From Chlorocebus sabaeus (Eukaryota > Chordata > Mammalia > Primates > Cercopithecidae), in assembly GCF_047675955.1 (NCBI RefSeq), contig NC_132904.1, positions 85,999,447 to 86,063,446 of the forward strand: DNA of 64,000 nucleotides. Direction: 5' to 3'. The notes under the pieces were generated by a model that worked only from the letters and a program-made list of their open reading frames with translations, was not told where the DNA came from and searched no databases. The translations under genes were made by a program, and so were the position numbers. Positions 1 through 9,624 of this stretch are shown in pieces; the stretch's first letter is position 1; the number at the start of each line of letters is the position of its first letter.

Positions 1-2062
1 ACTTACAAGGGATGTGAAGGACCTCTTCAAGGAGAACTACAAACCACTGCTCAGTGAAATAAAAGAATTCACAAACAAGTAGAAGAAGATTCCATGCTTA
101 TGGATAGGAGGAATCGATGTTGGGAAAATGGCCATACTTCCCAATGTAATTTATAGATTCAATGCCATCCTCATTAAGCTACCAATGACTTTCTTCACAG
201 AATTGGAAAAAAACTACTTTAAAGTCCATGTGAAACCAAAAAAGAGCCCGCATTGCCAAGACAACCCTAAGTCAAAAGAACAAAGCTGGAGGCATCATGC
301 TACCTGACTTCAAACTATACTACAAGGCTACAGTAACCAAAACAGCATGGTACTGATACCTAAACAGAGATATAGACCAATGGAAAAGAACAGAGCCCTC
401 AGAAATAATACCATACATCTACAACCATCTGATCTTTGACAAACCTGACAAAAACAAGAAATGGGGAAAGGATTCCCTATTTAATAAATGGTGCTGGGAA
501 AACTGCCTAGCCATATGTATAAAGTTGAAACTGGATCCCTTCCTTACTCCTTATACAAAAATTAATTCAAGATGGATTAGATACTTAAATGTTAGACCTA
601 ATACCATAAAAACCCTAGAAGAAAACCTAGGCAATACCATTCAGGACATAGACATGGGCAAGGACTTCATGTCTAAAATACCAAAAACAATGGCAACAAA
701 AGCCAAAATTGACAAATGGGATCTAATTAAACTAAAGAACTTCTGCACAGCAAAAGAGAGACTACCACCACAGTGAACAGGCAACCTACAGAATGGGAGA
801 AAAATTTTGCAATCTACTCATCTGACAAAAGGCTAATATCCAGAACCTACAAAGAACTCAATCAAACTTACAAGAAAAAAACAAACAACCCATCAAAAAG
901 TGGGCAAAGGATATGAACAGACAATTCTCAAAAGAAGACATTTATGCAGCCAACAGACACATGAAAAAATGCTCATCATCACTCGCCATCAGAGAAATGC
1001 AAATCAAAACCACAATGAGATATCATCTCACACAAGTTAGAATGGCAATCATTCAAAAGTCAGGAAACAACAGGTGCTGGAGAAGATGTGGAGAAATAGG
1101 AACACTTTTTTTTTTTTTTTTTTTTTTTTTGAGACGGAGTCTTGCTCTGTATCCCGGGCTGGACTGCAGTGGCCGGATCTCAGCTCACTGCAAGCTCCGC
1201 CTCCCGGGTTTACGCCATTCTCCTGCCTCAGCCTCCGGAGTAGCTGGGACTACAGGCGCCCGCCACCTCGCCCGGCTAGTTTTTTGTATTTTTAGTAGAG
1301 ACGGGGTTTCACCGTGTTAGCCAGGATGGTCTCGATCTCCTGACCTCGTGATCCGCCCGTCTCGGCCTCCCAAAGTGCTGGGATTACAGGCTTGAGCCAC
1401 CGCGCCCGGCCGAAATAGGAACACTTTTACACTGTACACTGTTAATGGGACTGTAAACTAGTTCAACCATTGTGGAAGACAGTGTGGCAATTCCTCAAGG
1501 ATCTAGAACTAGAAATACCATTTGACCCAGCCATCCCATTACTGGGGATATACCCAAAGGATTATAAATCATGCTGCTATAAAGACACATGCACATGTAT
1601 GATTATTGTAGCACTATTCACAATAGCAAAGACTTGCAACCAACCCAAATGTCCATCACTGACAGACTGGATTAAGAAAATGTGGCACATATATACCGTG
1701 GAATACTATACAGCCATAAAGAAGGATGAGTTTGTGTCCTTTGCAGGGACATGGATGTAGCTGGAAACCATCATTCTCAGCAAACTATCACAAAAACAGA
1801 AAACCAAACACTGCATGTTCTCACTCATAGGTGGGAATTGAACAATGAGATCGCCCGGACACAGGAAGGGGAACATCACACACCGGGACCTGTTGTGGAG
1901 TGGGGGGAGAGGGGAGGGATAGCATTAGGAGATATACCTAATGTAAATGACGAGTTAATTGGTGCAGCACACCAACAAGGCACATGTATACATATGTAAC
2001 AAACCTGCACATTGTGCACATGTACCCTAGAACATAAAGTATAATAATAATAATAATAATAA
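1..2062 (+). mobile_element. L1PA-type LINE-1, 3' part of ORF2 plus 3' UTR
   Basis: The sequence runs through the C-terminal part of L1 ORF2, the 3' UTR and an ATA-rich tail (2038-2062), and is cut by the left window edge. Open pieces survive, for example 525-776 and 1470-1760 (FDPAIPLLGIYPKDYKS and ALFTIAKT, typical of the ORF2 C-terminus), but stop codons and an Alu insertion break the frame. It lies antisense to NOX4, in intron 4. This copy cannot make a working protein. Confidence 0.95.
1110..1411 (-). mobile_element. AluY, Old World monkey type, nested in L1
   Basis: A full-length Alu in antisense with a long T tract, inserted in the L1. The 17-base target-site duplication GAAATAGGAACACTTTT is perfect at 1093-1109 and 1412-1428. 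It shares unusual variants (CTCCGGAGG, CAGTCCAGCCCGGGATACAG) with the Alu at 18511-18815 and differs from it at only about one position outside the tail. Confidence 0.97.
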
Positions 2063-2420
2063 GTTGAGGATCAGAGAGGTAACATCACACATTAAAATAG
2101 AAGGGCAGCTGGGGATAGAACCTATGCATGGACTCCTCAGAGTCCATGTACTTCATCACTATGTTTCTTACTTTCTGTTCCAAAAATTTGAAAAGTATCA
2201 TCTAAAAGCTCAGGATCAAAATGTATTTTAAAAGGATTTATAATAATACAAAGATCATTGCTTTATTTTTTAATTTAGAAAAGAGCAGGATAAAGCTTCG
2301 CAAATTTTGACATTTGTTTGTCTACCAAATATTAATACCAAAGAAACATCAATCACATATAATTTGGGATGGAATCCTAATCTACTAATGAGTATTTCAC
2401 ATTCTAATTTTCATTCATTT

Positions 2421-2727
2421 GGCCAGGCATGGTGGCTCCTGCCTATAATCACAGTGCTTTGGGAGGCTGAGGCAGGCAAATTGCTTGAGCTCAGAAGTTC
2501 GAGACCAGCCTGGGCAACATGGTGAAAGCCCGCCTCTGCAAAAAATACAAAAATTAGCCAGACATGGTGGCATACGCCTGAAGTCCCAGCTACTCGGGAG
2601 GCTGAGTTGGGAGGATGGCTTGAGCCTGGGAAGTGGAGGTTGCAGTGAGCCAAGATTGTACCACTGCACTCCAGCCTGGTCAACAGTGTCAGACCCTGTT
2701 TCAAAAAAAATAAACAAATAAAATAGA
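2421..2727 (+). mobile_element. AluJ-like element
   Basis: A full-length, diverged Alu. Old-type variants (GCTTGAGCTCAGAAGTTCGAG, GGAGGATGGCTTGAGCC in spaced form) point to AluJ. The tail is an A-rich stretch with TAAACAAATA. An imperfect duplication, TCATTCATTT / TCATGCATTT, may flank it. Confidence 0.92.
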
Positions 2728-2999
2728 GGGTTCATGCATTTAAACTCATATCATATCATCACTTTCAGACCTGAAAACTTTTAGTCTGTTTCTTCCAGTA
2801 TTTCTAAGTGAAATTACTTACTTTCAGGAAATAGTCATTATCAGTTTTGGGGCCAGCTTTTGGATATCATAATGTAAAAATCATAACGCACATCCATTTT
2901 CTGTAGTTCCCCATAGACAGCCCTTTCTAAAAACATGGAAAGAACTGCTAAGCTATTTAATAAGAAAATATTAAGTTGCTGACAGTAGATAATGTACAG

Positions 3000-3245
3000 A
3001 ACAATAAAATCACACATTTTCCATGTATAATTTTACGTGTGGTTTAAAACACAAACCACGCTACGATCTTACGTTGTTCAACATTAATGGCATTATATGT
3101 TAATATATCTGCAGGCAGTTACCCCAAATTGTCATCACTGGTTGTTCCGGAAGAATATGATTAGGGAAAACTTTCTCTGATAATTCTGCATATGTCTGGA
3201 ATGTTTACATTTTAAATGTGTAATTATAACAAATTATTTAATAAC
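3000..3245 (+). repeat. Diverged repeat copy A beside NOX4 exon 4 (likely L1M 3' end)
   Basis: The core at 3045-3225 matches 3592-3770 at roughly 80% by eye, sharing ACATTAATGG, ATCTGCAGGCA and ACTTTCTCTGAT. The unit resembles the 3' UTR of an old L1M. It ends about 15 bases before exon 4. Confidence 0.6.
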
Positions 3246-3259
3246 TTTGGCTTTCTCAC

Positions 3260-3344
3260 CTGAGAAAATACAGATAGTAACACCACAGGTAATATGGAAA
3301 GTTCTGCTTTTATCCAACAATCTCCTGGTTCTCCTGCTTGGAAC
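3260..3344 (-). CDS. NOX4: NOX4 exon 4 (residues 89-116, start of third membrane helix with a haem histidine)
   Basis: An 85-base exon with a TTTAG acceptor (3345-3346) and a GTGAGA donor (3254-3259). It reads VPSRRTRRLLDKSRTFHITC and then GVTICIFS, plus the first base of a Gly codon, so it ends in phase 1. The arginine-rich stretch is the cytosolic loop after helix 2. The FHIT motif puts a histidine at residue 105, which aligns with His101 of NOX2, one of the haem ligands in helix 3. The second ligand of that helix would be in exon 5, outside this window. Because 85 is not a multiple of 3, skipping the exon would shift the frame. Diverged direct repeats lie on both sides of it. Confidence 0.96.
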
Positions 3345-3394
3345 CTAAACAAAAATCATTTACTATGATAAAAATAATGCAACAAATGTGATAA

Positions 3395-3775
3395 AAATTA
3401 TTCAGGATAGCATTGTTCATTATGTCAAAATTTTTAAAATATGTCAGAAGCCTATTAATCAAAAATTGGTGAGATGAATTAGGATCTATCCAGTTAATGG
3501 AAAACCTAAACCATTAAAAATAAATGTGAGAAGGCTATATAATTGATATGGAAAGATGTTTAAGACACATAGTTAGGTAAAAAACAGTTACAAAACATAA
3601 ACTACACAGTGATCTTATATTGATCAACATTAATGGTATTATATGTTAGTGTATCTGCAGGCACTTTCCACAAATTGTCATTAGTGGTTGTTCTGGCAGA
3701 ATAAAATGAGAGTAAACTTTCTCTGATCATTTTGCATATTTCTGGAATGTTTAAGTTTGGAAATCTATTTTTTGT
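3395..3775 (+). mobile_element. L1M 3' fragment (repeat copy B)
   Basis: It begins with the L1M-like GCATTGTTCATTATGTCAAA and contains GATATGGAAAGATGTTTAAG, typical of the 3' end of old L1 elements. Its second half is the partner of the repeat at 3045-3225, so the two copies bracket exon 4. Confidence 0.65.
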
Positions 3776-4561
3776 AGTCAAAAAATAAGATTATTTTAAA
3801 ATGAAGCAATCTCATCTATAGTTTGAAATGCCTGCTTGATCTTGTAACAAATTAAAATGTCAAGCACCTTTGAATGACTGTTTCACACTCGGGGCAAATC
3901 TTTAAGAATTATTTAATACTGAGGGACTTAGGTGGGAACTTGTCATTCCCTGCCACTTATCTTCTCTTTCTCCAAGCCAAGCCAGTAGCCAACCACAGGG
4001 ATCAAAACTTAGCAGTTTAAATGGTAGGCAACGTAGAGTTATTTTCACAGATTACTGCATTAAAAGGAAAGAGTTTCTAAATATAATTACGTAGAAAGGG
4101 TTGAGAAGTTTTCCTAGAGTAAATCTGCATATATTAAATTCATAGAACATCAAAGTGGTCTCAAGTTAACAACTCCTTTTAAAATATCATTATCTATCCA
4201 GTGGTGCCTTGCTTAGTGAATCTTACAGAAGAAGAATCAAGATGCATACACACACAGTCACACATATACACAAACACAGACAAAGACAAAAAAGAAGTTT
4301 TGTTGAGTTTTAGCAGAATGACTAAGTGTTTTCCTGTTTTCTTACATACTTCATTTTACAACACTACATATAACAAATGACATCACTATTTAATCAAGAC
4401 ATGTTTCTCAAGCCTATTACACGCTTCAGAATGACTACGTGTGTTAAGCAGAGATAAGTTGTTGCCAACACCAGCAATCATTTTGTGTATTGCTCAGAAT
4501 CCAAAGGACTCTAGTTTGCTCACCTAGATTTAGCTAAGTGAAAATACAGAATCTCAGTGAG

Positions 4562-4755
4562 ACATGACATAATGGAAAGAACTCAAATTAGGATTGACCT
4601 TAGCTCTGCCATTCACTAGTCTCGAAGTTACTCAAAGCCTCTATGCCTGAGGTTTCTTGTGTGTGAAATGAAACTAACAATACCTGATTCCAGAATCCCT
4701 GTAAGTATTTGCCAGCGTGTATGTGAAATACTAAGCATAGTGCTGGAAATACCTG
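4562..4755 (+). repeat. MIR SINE
   Basis: Diverged match along MIR: ATAATGGAAAGAACTC, AGCTCTGCCATTCACTAGT, GTTACTCAAAGCCTCTATGCC and a 3' part ending in AGCATAGTGCTGG. Confidence 0.8.
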
Positions 4756-4961
4756 TTAATAATATTACGATTATCATCTGCCCTTATCTGGTGTTGCAGA
4801 ATAATTCACAGATCAACTTGACAGGTGACATGGCTTTTACCATCATCTTAGAAGAAATCACTCCAGCCAAAAGTCAGACTATGAAAACTAAACAAACTAA
4901 TATGCGACTGTTACACTTGATTTTTATGCTGGAATTTGTAACTAGGACTGTTTTTTCTTAC

Positions 4962-5072
4962 CTTCTGTGATCCTCGGAGGAAAGCCAAGAGTATTCGGCA
5001 CATGGGTAAAAGGATAAGGCTGCAGTTGAGGTTAAGAACAGATGCGGAGGCTCTGCTTAGACACAGTCCTAG
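4962..5072 (-). CDS. NOX4: NOX4 exon 3 (residues 52-88, second membrane helix)
   Basis: A 111-base, phase 0-0 exon. The acceptor is a pyrimidine-rich TTTGTTCAG ending at 5073, and the donor is GTAAGA (4956-4961). The translation begins LGLCLSRASASVLNLNCSL, passes through ILLPMCRILLAFLRG and ends SQK. This is the NOX4 segment covering the second transmembrane helix (about residues 60-84) and the following basic loop. Compared with the human protein as I remember it, residue 78 is Ile rather than Thr and residue 82 is Phe rather than Tyr; both are conservative changes inside the helix. It lies about 40 kb from exon 2 and 1.6 kb from exon 4. Confidence 0.97.
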
Positions 5073-5740
5073 CTGAACAAATAAGGCAAGGTCAGCACAC
5101 AGTTAAGGACAATAGTAACGCCTTGACCTGGCTCTACAAGCTACAGGTCTTACCCTATTGCTCTTTTAAGAATCATGCCAAATACCAACTCCTTCAAGAG
5201 CCTTGAATAGTCTTCCCTTTTCCTCTCACTAAAACCCCCTATGAACAACTGTTTTCTTTCTGTTCTGCACTGCCTTAAGACCTAGTACTCCTCGCATTAA
5301 CGATAATGTTACAATCACCTGTAAACACTGTTCCCGCAGAAACTCCATTTCTTGTTCTGCCCCTAACCCACTGTTCTGGCTGTTAAGAGTCTTGAGAGTT
5401 TCTGTATATACTGCACCTCCACATGCATGTGGTGTTGGACCCTTTGTTCACTGATAACGTCAGTTTTCAAGCAAGTTTTTCATGTGTGTTCTCTCTCTCT
5501 GGAACACTCTCAGTCTCCACACAACCCACCCATTTACACACCACAGCTTTTTTCCAAGCTCTGCTTATCACTAACTCTATTCATCTTTCTGGTCACATAG
5601 TAAGCACGACTCTTCTAGAGTTCTTTCCTGACCGGAAACTAGGCAAGAACCCACTGGTATACGTGCACTCATTGCTTTCTGTACTTCCCTGATTATGTCT
5701 CTAATCTTCTTTCTAATCTTTTTAAAAATTTTTATTTTGT
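5073..5740. other. Intron sequence, possible L2 remnant
   Basis: 5075-5470 has no feature I can name. Roughly 5480-5710 is weakly L2-like (CTGGAACACTCTC, then TTTCTGGTCACAT and TTCTTTCCTGACC). I see no coding potential. Confidence 0.35.
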
Positions 5741-5879
5741 TTTTAATTGACAAATAATAATTATATATGTATGGGTACAATATGATGTTTTAATACATGT
5801 ATATATCATGAAATGATCAAATCAAGCTATTATACATATACATCCCCCAAAACACTTATCATTTCTTTGTGATAAATTT

Positions 5880-6072
5880 ATGTATTTATTTATTTTATTT
5901 TATTTTATTTTATTTTATTTTATTTTATTTTATTTTTTTGAGGCAGGGTCTCACTTTTTCTTCCAGGCTGAGCGCAGTGGTGCCATATGCGCTTACTGTA
6001 GCCCTTTCCTCCTAGGTTCAAGTTATCCTCCTGCCTCAGTCTTATGAGTAGTTAGGACTACAGGTGCATGTC
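5880..6072 (-). mobile_element. Half Alu with (TTTTA)n tail
   Basis: An antisense Alu-like monomer of about 137 bases, with a (TTTTA)n tract at 5880-5935 as its former poly-A tail. Imperfect duplications of the L1 sequence (TGTGATAAATTTA / TGTGGTAAGCATGTTTA) appear to flank it. It may be a free monomer or a truncated Alu. Confidence 0.75.
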
Positions 6073-6103
6073 ATGTGGTAAGCATGTTTAAAATCCACTC
6101 TTA

Positions 6104-6273
6104 GTCGGGCATGGTGTAATGCACCCGTAGTCCCAGTTACTCTGGAGACTGGGGCAGGAGGATTGCTTGAGCCCAGGAGCTTGAGGTTGCAGTGAGTCAT
6201 GTTAATAATGCCACTGGAGTCCAGCCTGGGTGACAGGGCGAAACCGTGTCTCAAAAAATAAAAAGATTAAAAT
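6104..6273 (+). mobile_element. Half Alu (right-monomer type) in sense orientation
   Basis: GTCGGGCATGGTG through CCACTGGAGTCCAGCCTGGG to an A-rich tail. It is flanked by AAAATCCACTCTTAG and AAAATACACCCTTAG, a diverged target duplication of the host L1. It sits about 30 bases from the inverted half-Alu at 5936-6072, so the two could form a hairpin. Confidence 0.8.
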
Positions 6274-6844
6274 TAAAATACACCCTTAGCTATTTTGAAA
6301 AATATGATACACTATTATTAACTATAGTCACCATGTTGTGCAATCGATGACCAGACCTGTTTCTTCTAACCGAAACTTTGTATACTCTGTCCACTCCCAT
6401 CCCCACCCTCTGGTAACCACCATTCTACTCTCTACTTCTACGATTTCAACTCTTTTAGATTCAAAATGTAAGTGAGACCATACAGTATTTGTCTTTCTCT
6501 GCGTGGCTTATTTCACTTAGCATAACATCCTCTAGATAATCCATGTTGCTAAAAATGACCAATCTTAAACAAGATGGTGCCTTGAAAAAACTGAGATTCA
6601 TATATTTGACTATATCTTGGGAGGATGATATATCCATTATTTTAAGCACCATTTTCATTTGGTGATAGCTAACTTAAAGCATTATCTTCATATGTTCACA
6701 CTGAAAGCATTATGTTCATACTACAACAAATGAAGAATATAATGGAATAAAAACGCAGAGATGTTAGCAAAAGCACACCTATTTCTTATTATTAGCCACA
6801 CATAGTTTGGATCAATTTATGCTTATTAATACATTAAACCTCTT

Positions 6845-7030
6845 TCTGCAACCCTAGGAAGTAATTAACAATATTATCTTTCTTCTTAAAAGAAAAGGAA
6901 TATTGAGTCATAATGAAGTTAAGAATTTACCCAACATAAGACAATCAGAAAGTTGTGGAACCAGAACTCAAACCCAGATATTCTGACTCCAGCATTTATA
7001 CTATTATCCCCTACTTTATCGTGCTGCTAA
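6845..7030 (-). repeat. MIR SINE
   Basis: Antisense MIR: CTAGGAAGTAATTAACAATATTATC, GGAACCAGAACTCAAACCCAG and TTCTGACTCCAGCATTTATAC are recognisable in order, each in shortened or changed form. Confidence 0.75.
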
Positions 7031-7504
7031 ATTGCCTTTAAAAAGAAAATGTCCAGAAGGCACATATTAGGTAATAAACATTTTGTTGAATGACTTGATG
7101 AATGAACAAACATTTGAGGTAAATGGTTTTAGACAACCATCCTAGATAAGACTTCCCTCCTAGTAACCCTCTCCAGCCCCAATAAGGTTATTGTTCTTGT
7201 TCTTTGATCACTAAAGGAAACTGAGGTATAAATATTTGAGAAGTACTAGACAAGGTCACAGCCTCATATACATTAAGGATTGCCTACACAGTATTATTAG
7301 GATGGGATTCCCAGCATAATTATTCTGTTACTTCCATTTAGTGTGTGACATGTTACCTTGAATTTTTTATGATTTAACCTTTTTCTGTAAGTAAATGTTA
7401 AACCCCTCAAGACCAGGGTAAGTATTTCTAAAATGTTTTAATATTACCCTACATTTTTATTTCAATTATCTGTTTATCAATTGCTTTTGAATATATTTTA
7501 ATGT

Positions 7505-7705
7505 AATCATCAGATCTACCCTGACAAGCTGAGTAGATGTTATTATTGCCACATCAGAGATGAAGAGCTGTTACAAAATAACAATAATTAGGTCCACAAC
7601 AAGAAATCCTGATTCAATGACTTTGGGTAGTGCCTGAACATGGACTTTTTTTAAAGCTTTCCAGATGATTCTAATATACCACCTGCGTTGAACACCACTA
7701 CCTAA
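7505..7705. repeat. MIR and hAT (MER20-like) remnants
   Basis: 7505-7575 looks like a piece of antisense MIR (GTTATTATTGCCACATCAGAGATGA, spread with changes). 7590-7705 with CCAGATGATTCTAATATACC and AACACCACTACC resembles the 3' end of MER20/MER5-type hAT elements. Both calls are weak. Confidence 0.4.
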
Positions 7706-7969
7706 GGCTATTTAGCCAACTGTACTCTTTACAAGTTATGAAACAATGGCAACCGTTAAATTATAGCAAGTAAATGTAATTGCATATTTCAAAACTTACT
7801 GGCCAAATGTAGCTTTAAAAATACCATTTTTATATTAAAAATACAAAAGTAAATAGTCTAGGCATAACTAAAAAACAAAGCAAGGACAATAAAGATCTCA
7901 TGTATAGAAAGCTGACATAGGAAGGTATAACAAACAGGTTTACCATCTCTTTATCATCCAATACAGAAC

Positions 7970-8150
7970 AGTCACTAGGCTAAGTGTTTTTAATGAATCA
8001 ATGAAAATATTTTCAAAACCCTTGTGAAGTAAGAACTATTATACTCATTTTACAGATGACTTGTATAAGGATCTTAGAAGCTGTATACCTTGTCCAAAGT
8101 CAAACTATTTGAAAAGGAATTCTGTACGCTGGACTCTACGACTCTTTTCA
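7970..8150 (-). repeat. MIR SINE
   Basis: Antisense MIR with AACTATTATACTCATTTTACAG, TTGTCCAAAGTCAAAC and the following diverged end; clear by order of motifs. Confidence 0.7.
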
Positions 8151-8589
8151 TCTCAGGGTTAAAACTAAGGCAAAAAATGTACTGAAGGATATGGAAGGAT
8201 AAATACTAAATTGAGAGACATGAGAAAAGCCTACTCCAATGGCTCCTGTAAGCCATATACATTATCCTTAGCTGCCAGTAAAGTATGTTAGTTAAACAGA
8301 GGTCTTGGGTTTCATCTTCTATCAAGCATGACTACATTATTTATTACTTAGTCACGAGTTACCCCTATAGTCCTAGCCAGCACCATTTCCTCTTTAGTTG
8401 ATAATATGAATTTATGTGTTTGTGTCTTATAAGACCTCAAACTTCTCTGACTTTCTATGTATTACCTTCATTCTTATATATTATCACAAGGACATTCCAT
8501 GGGGAAGCAGAAACGCCAAAGGTACCTCATTTCTCCTTACTACTCCCTCTCAACTCTAGGATCTGGCTTACTCCTCCTTTCTACTCTTT

Positions 8590-8712
8590 TCCTGCACCCA
8601 GGTAGTAAGTTTTTCAAAGGCAGCATCATTATTTTTTTTTTTTTACAGCTATATATCCTCAGCCCTAACAAAATGGTGGTATTCAGTAAATGTTTGTTGA
8701 ATTGAGCTGAAT
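8590..8712 (+). repeat. L2 3' end
   Basis: TTCAAAGGCAGCATC, CTATATATCCTCAGCCC and TTCAGTAAATGTTTGTTGAAT follow the order of the L2 3' end. Confidence 0.7.
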
Positions 8713-8919
8713 CTTTAAACACAGATACCATGCTTTGATAAGCATTTTATTTGGTTACAACTCTCAAGTTAGTTCAAATATTTACAATCTTTGTGGCTAT
8801 TTTATTCACAAAGCTTGTATGTCCACCAATAACTTTAAATTGCTCAGCTTGCAGTATCATGGAAAATATTACAAAGTGGTCACTGAAAATTCCCCACTGT
8901 TATCAAGAAGATGAAGTCA

Positions 8920-8996
8920 TATATATACATATACACACAAACACACACACATATATACACACACATATACACACACACACACACACATATATATAT
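8920..8996. repeat. (TA)n/(CA)n microsatellite
   Basis: Mixed CA and TA repeats, 77 bases, with an uninterrupted CA run near 8970-8987. Confidence 0.95.
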
Positions 8997-9101
8997 CAAA
9001 AAGCAGGCATCTCAAGAAAATTCCTAGTTATATTATTCTTACTCCCAGAATCTATAGGCAACTCTATACATCAAACTGGGCAATCAATAAATCCTGAGTG
9101 A

Positions 9102-9465
9102 ATACACATATGGGAGCTGAAAAAAAAGAAATTGAACTCATGGAGACAGAGAATAGACTGAGAAGAGGAGCGGGAAGTAGGGAGAGGAAGAGGCAATGGT
9201 TAATGAGTACATGAACTCAGTACCCATTAAAAGGAATAATATCTATTGTTTGATAGTACAATAGGGCAACTACAGTTAACAATAATTTACTGTATATTCC
9301 AAAATAACTAAGAGTGGAATTACAATTTTCCCAACATAAAGAAATGATAAATGGTTGAGGTAATAGATAGGCCAACTACTCTTACTACACATTGCATGTT
9401 TGTATCAAAATATCATGTGTACTTTATACATATATGCAATTACTATAATAATTAAAAATTAAAAT
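9102..9465 (+). mobile_element. L1PB/L1MA 3' UTR fragment
   Basis: Sense L1 3' end: GAAATTGAACTCATGGAGAC, AATAGGGCAACTACAGTTAA, CATAAAGAAATGATAAATG and an AT-rich tail. It is 5' truncated. Confidence 0.85.
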
Positions 9466-9624
9466 TATGCAAGAAGGTAAATCTAAGCAAGCTTCAAAAA
9501 GAAGTCTTGTGTGAATAAATGAATGGATGAATAGAAATAAATAATAAATTAGAATACATATATTTTGACAAATATAAATGCACAAATATTTTTATTAACA
9601 GATTTTGAAAAGACTAAAGGCTTA

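Larger units (their letters stand above)
3345..4961 (-). other. NOX4: NOX4 intron 3
   Basis: A 1617-base intron between exons 3 and 4. It holds an old L1M 3' fragment (about 3395-3775), a weak CA-rich patch (4242-4292) and a MIR (about 4562-4755). The rest (3776-4240, 4293-4560) shows nothing I can name. Confidence 0.88.
5740..6565 (-). mobile_element. L1PB/L1MA-type 3' UTR fragment, interrupted
   Basis: Antisense L1 3' UTR with TTTTAATTGACAAATAATAA, TTATCATTTCTTTGTG, ACTATAGTCACCATG and TTTCACTTAGCATAA. It is interrupted by two half-Alus and resumes after about 6274 with CACCCTTAGCTATTTTG. Confidence 0.85.

Noticed and set aside
913..1320. 135-codon open frame on the plus strand
   Set aside because: It runs from L1 ORF2 remnant into the antisense AluY; a repeat artefact.
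1..3259. NOX4 exon 5
   Set aside because: Looked for on the minus strand left of exon 4 and not found; presumably outside the window.
8920..8996. Possible CRISPR-like or tandem array
   Set aside because: Simple CA/TA microsatellite; the genome is eukaryotic and no spaced repeats exist.
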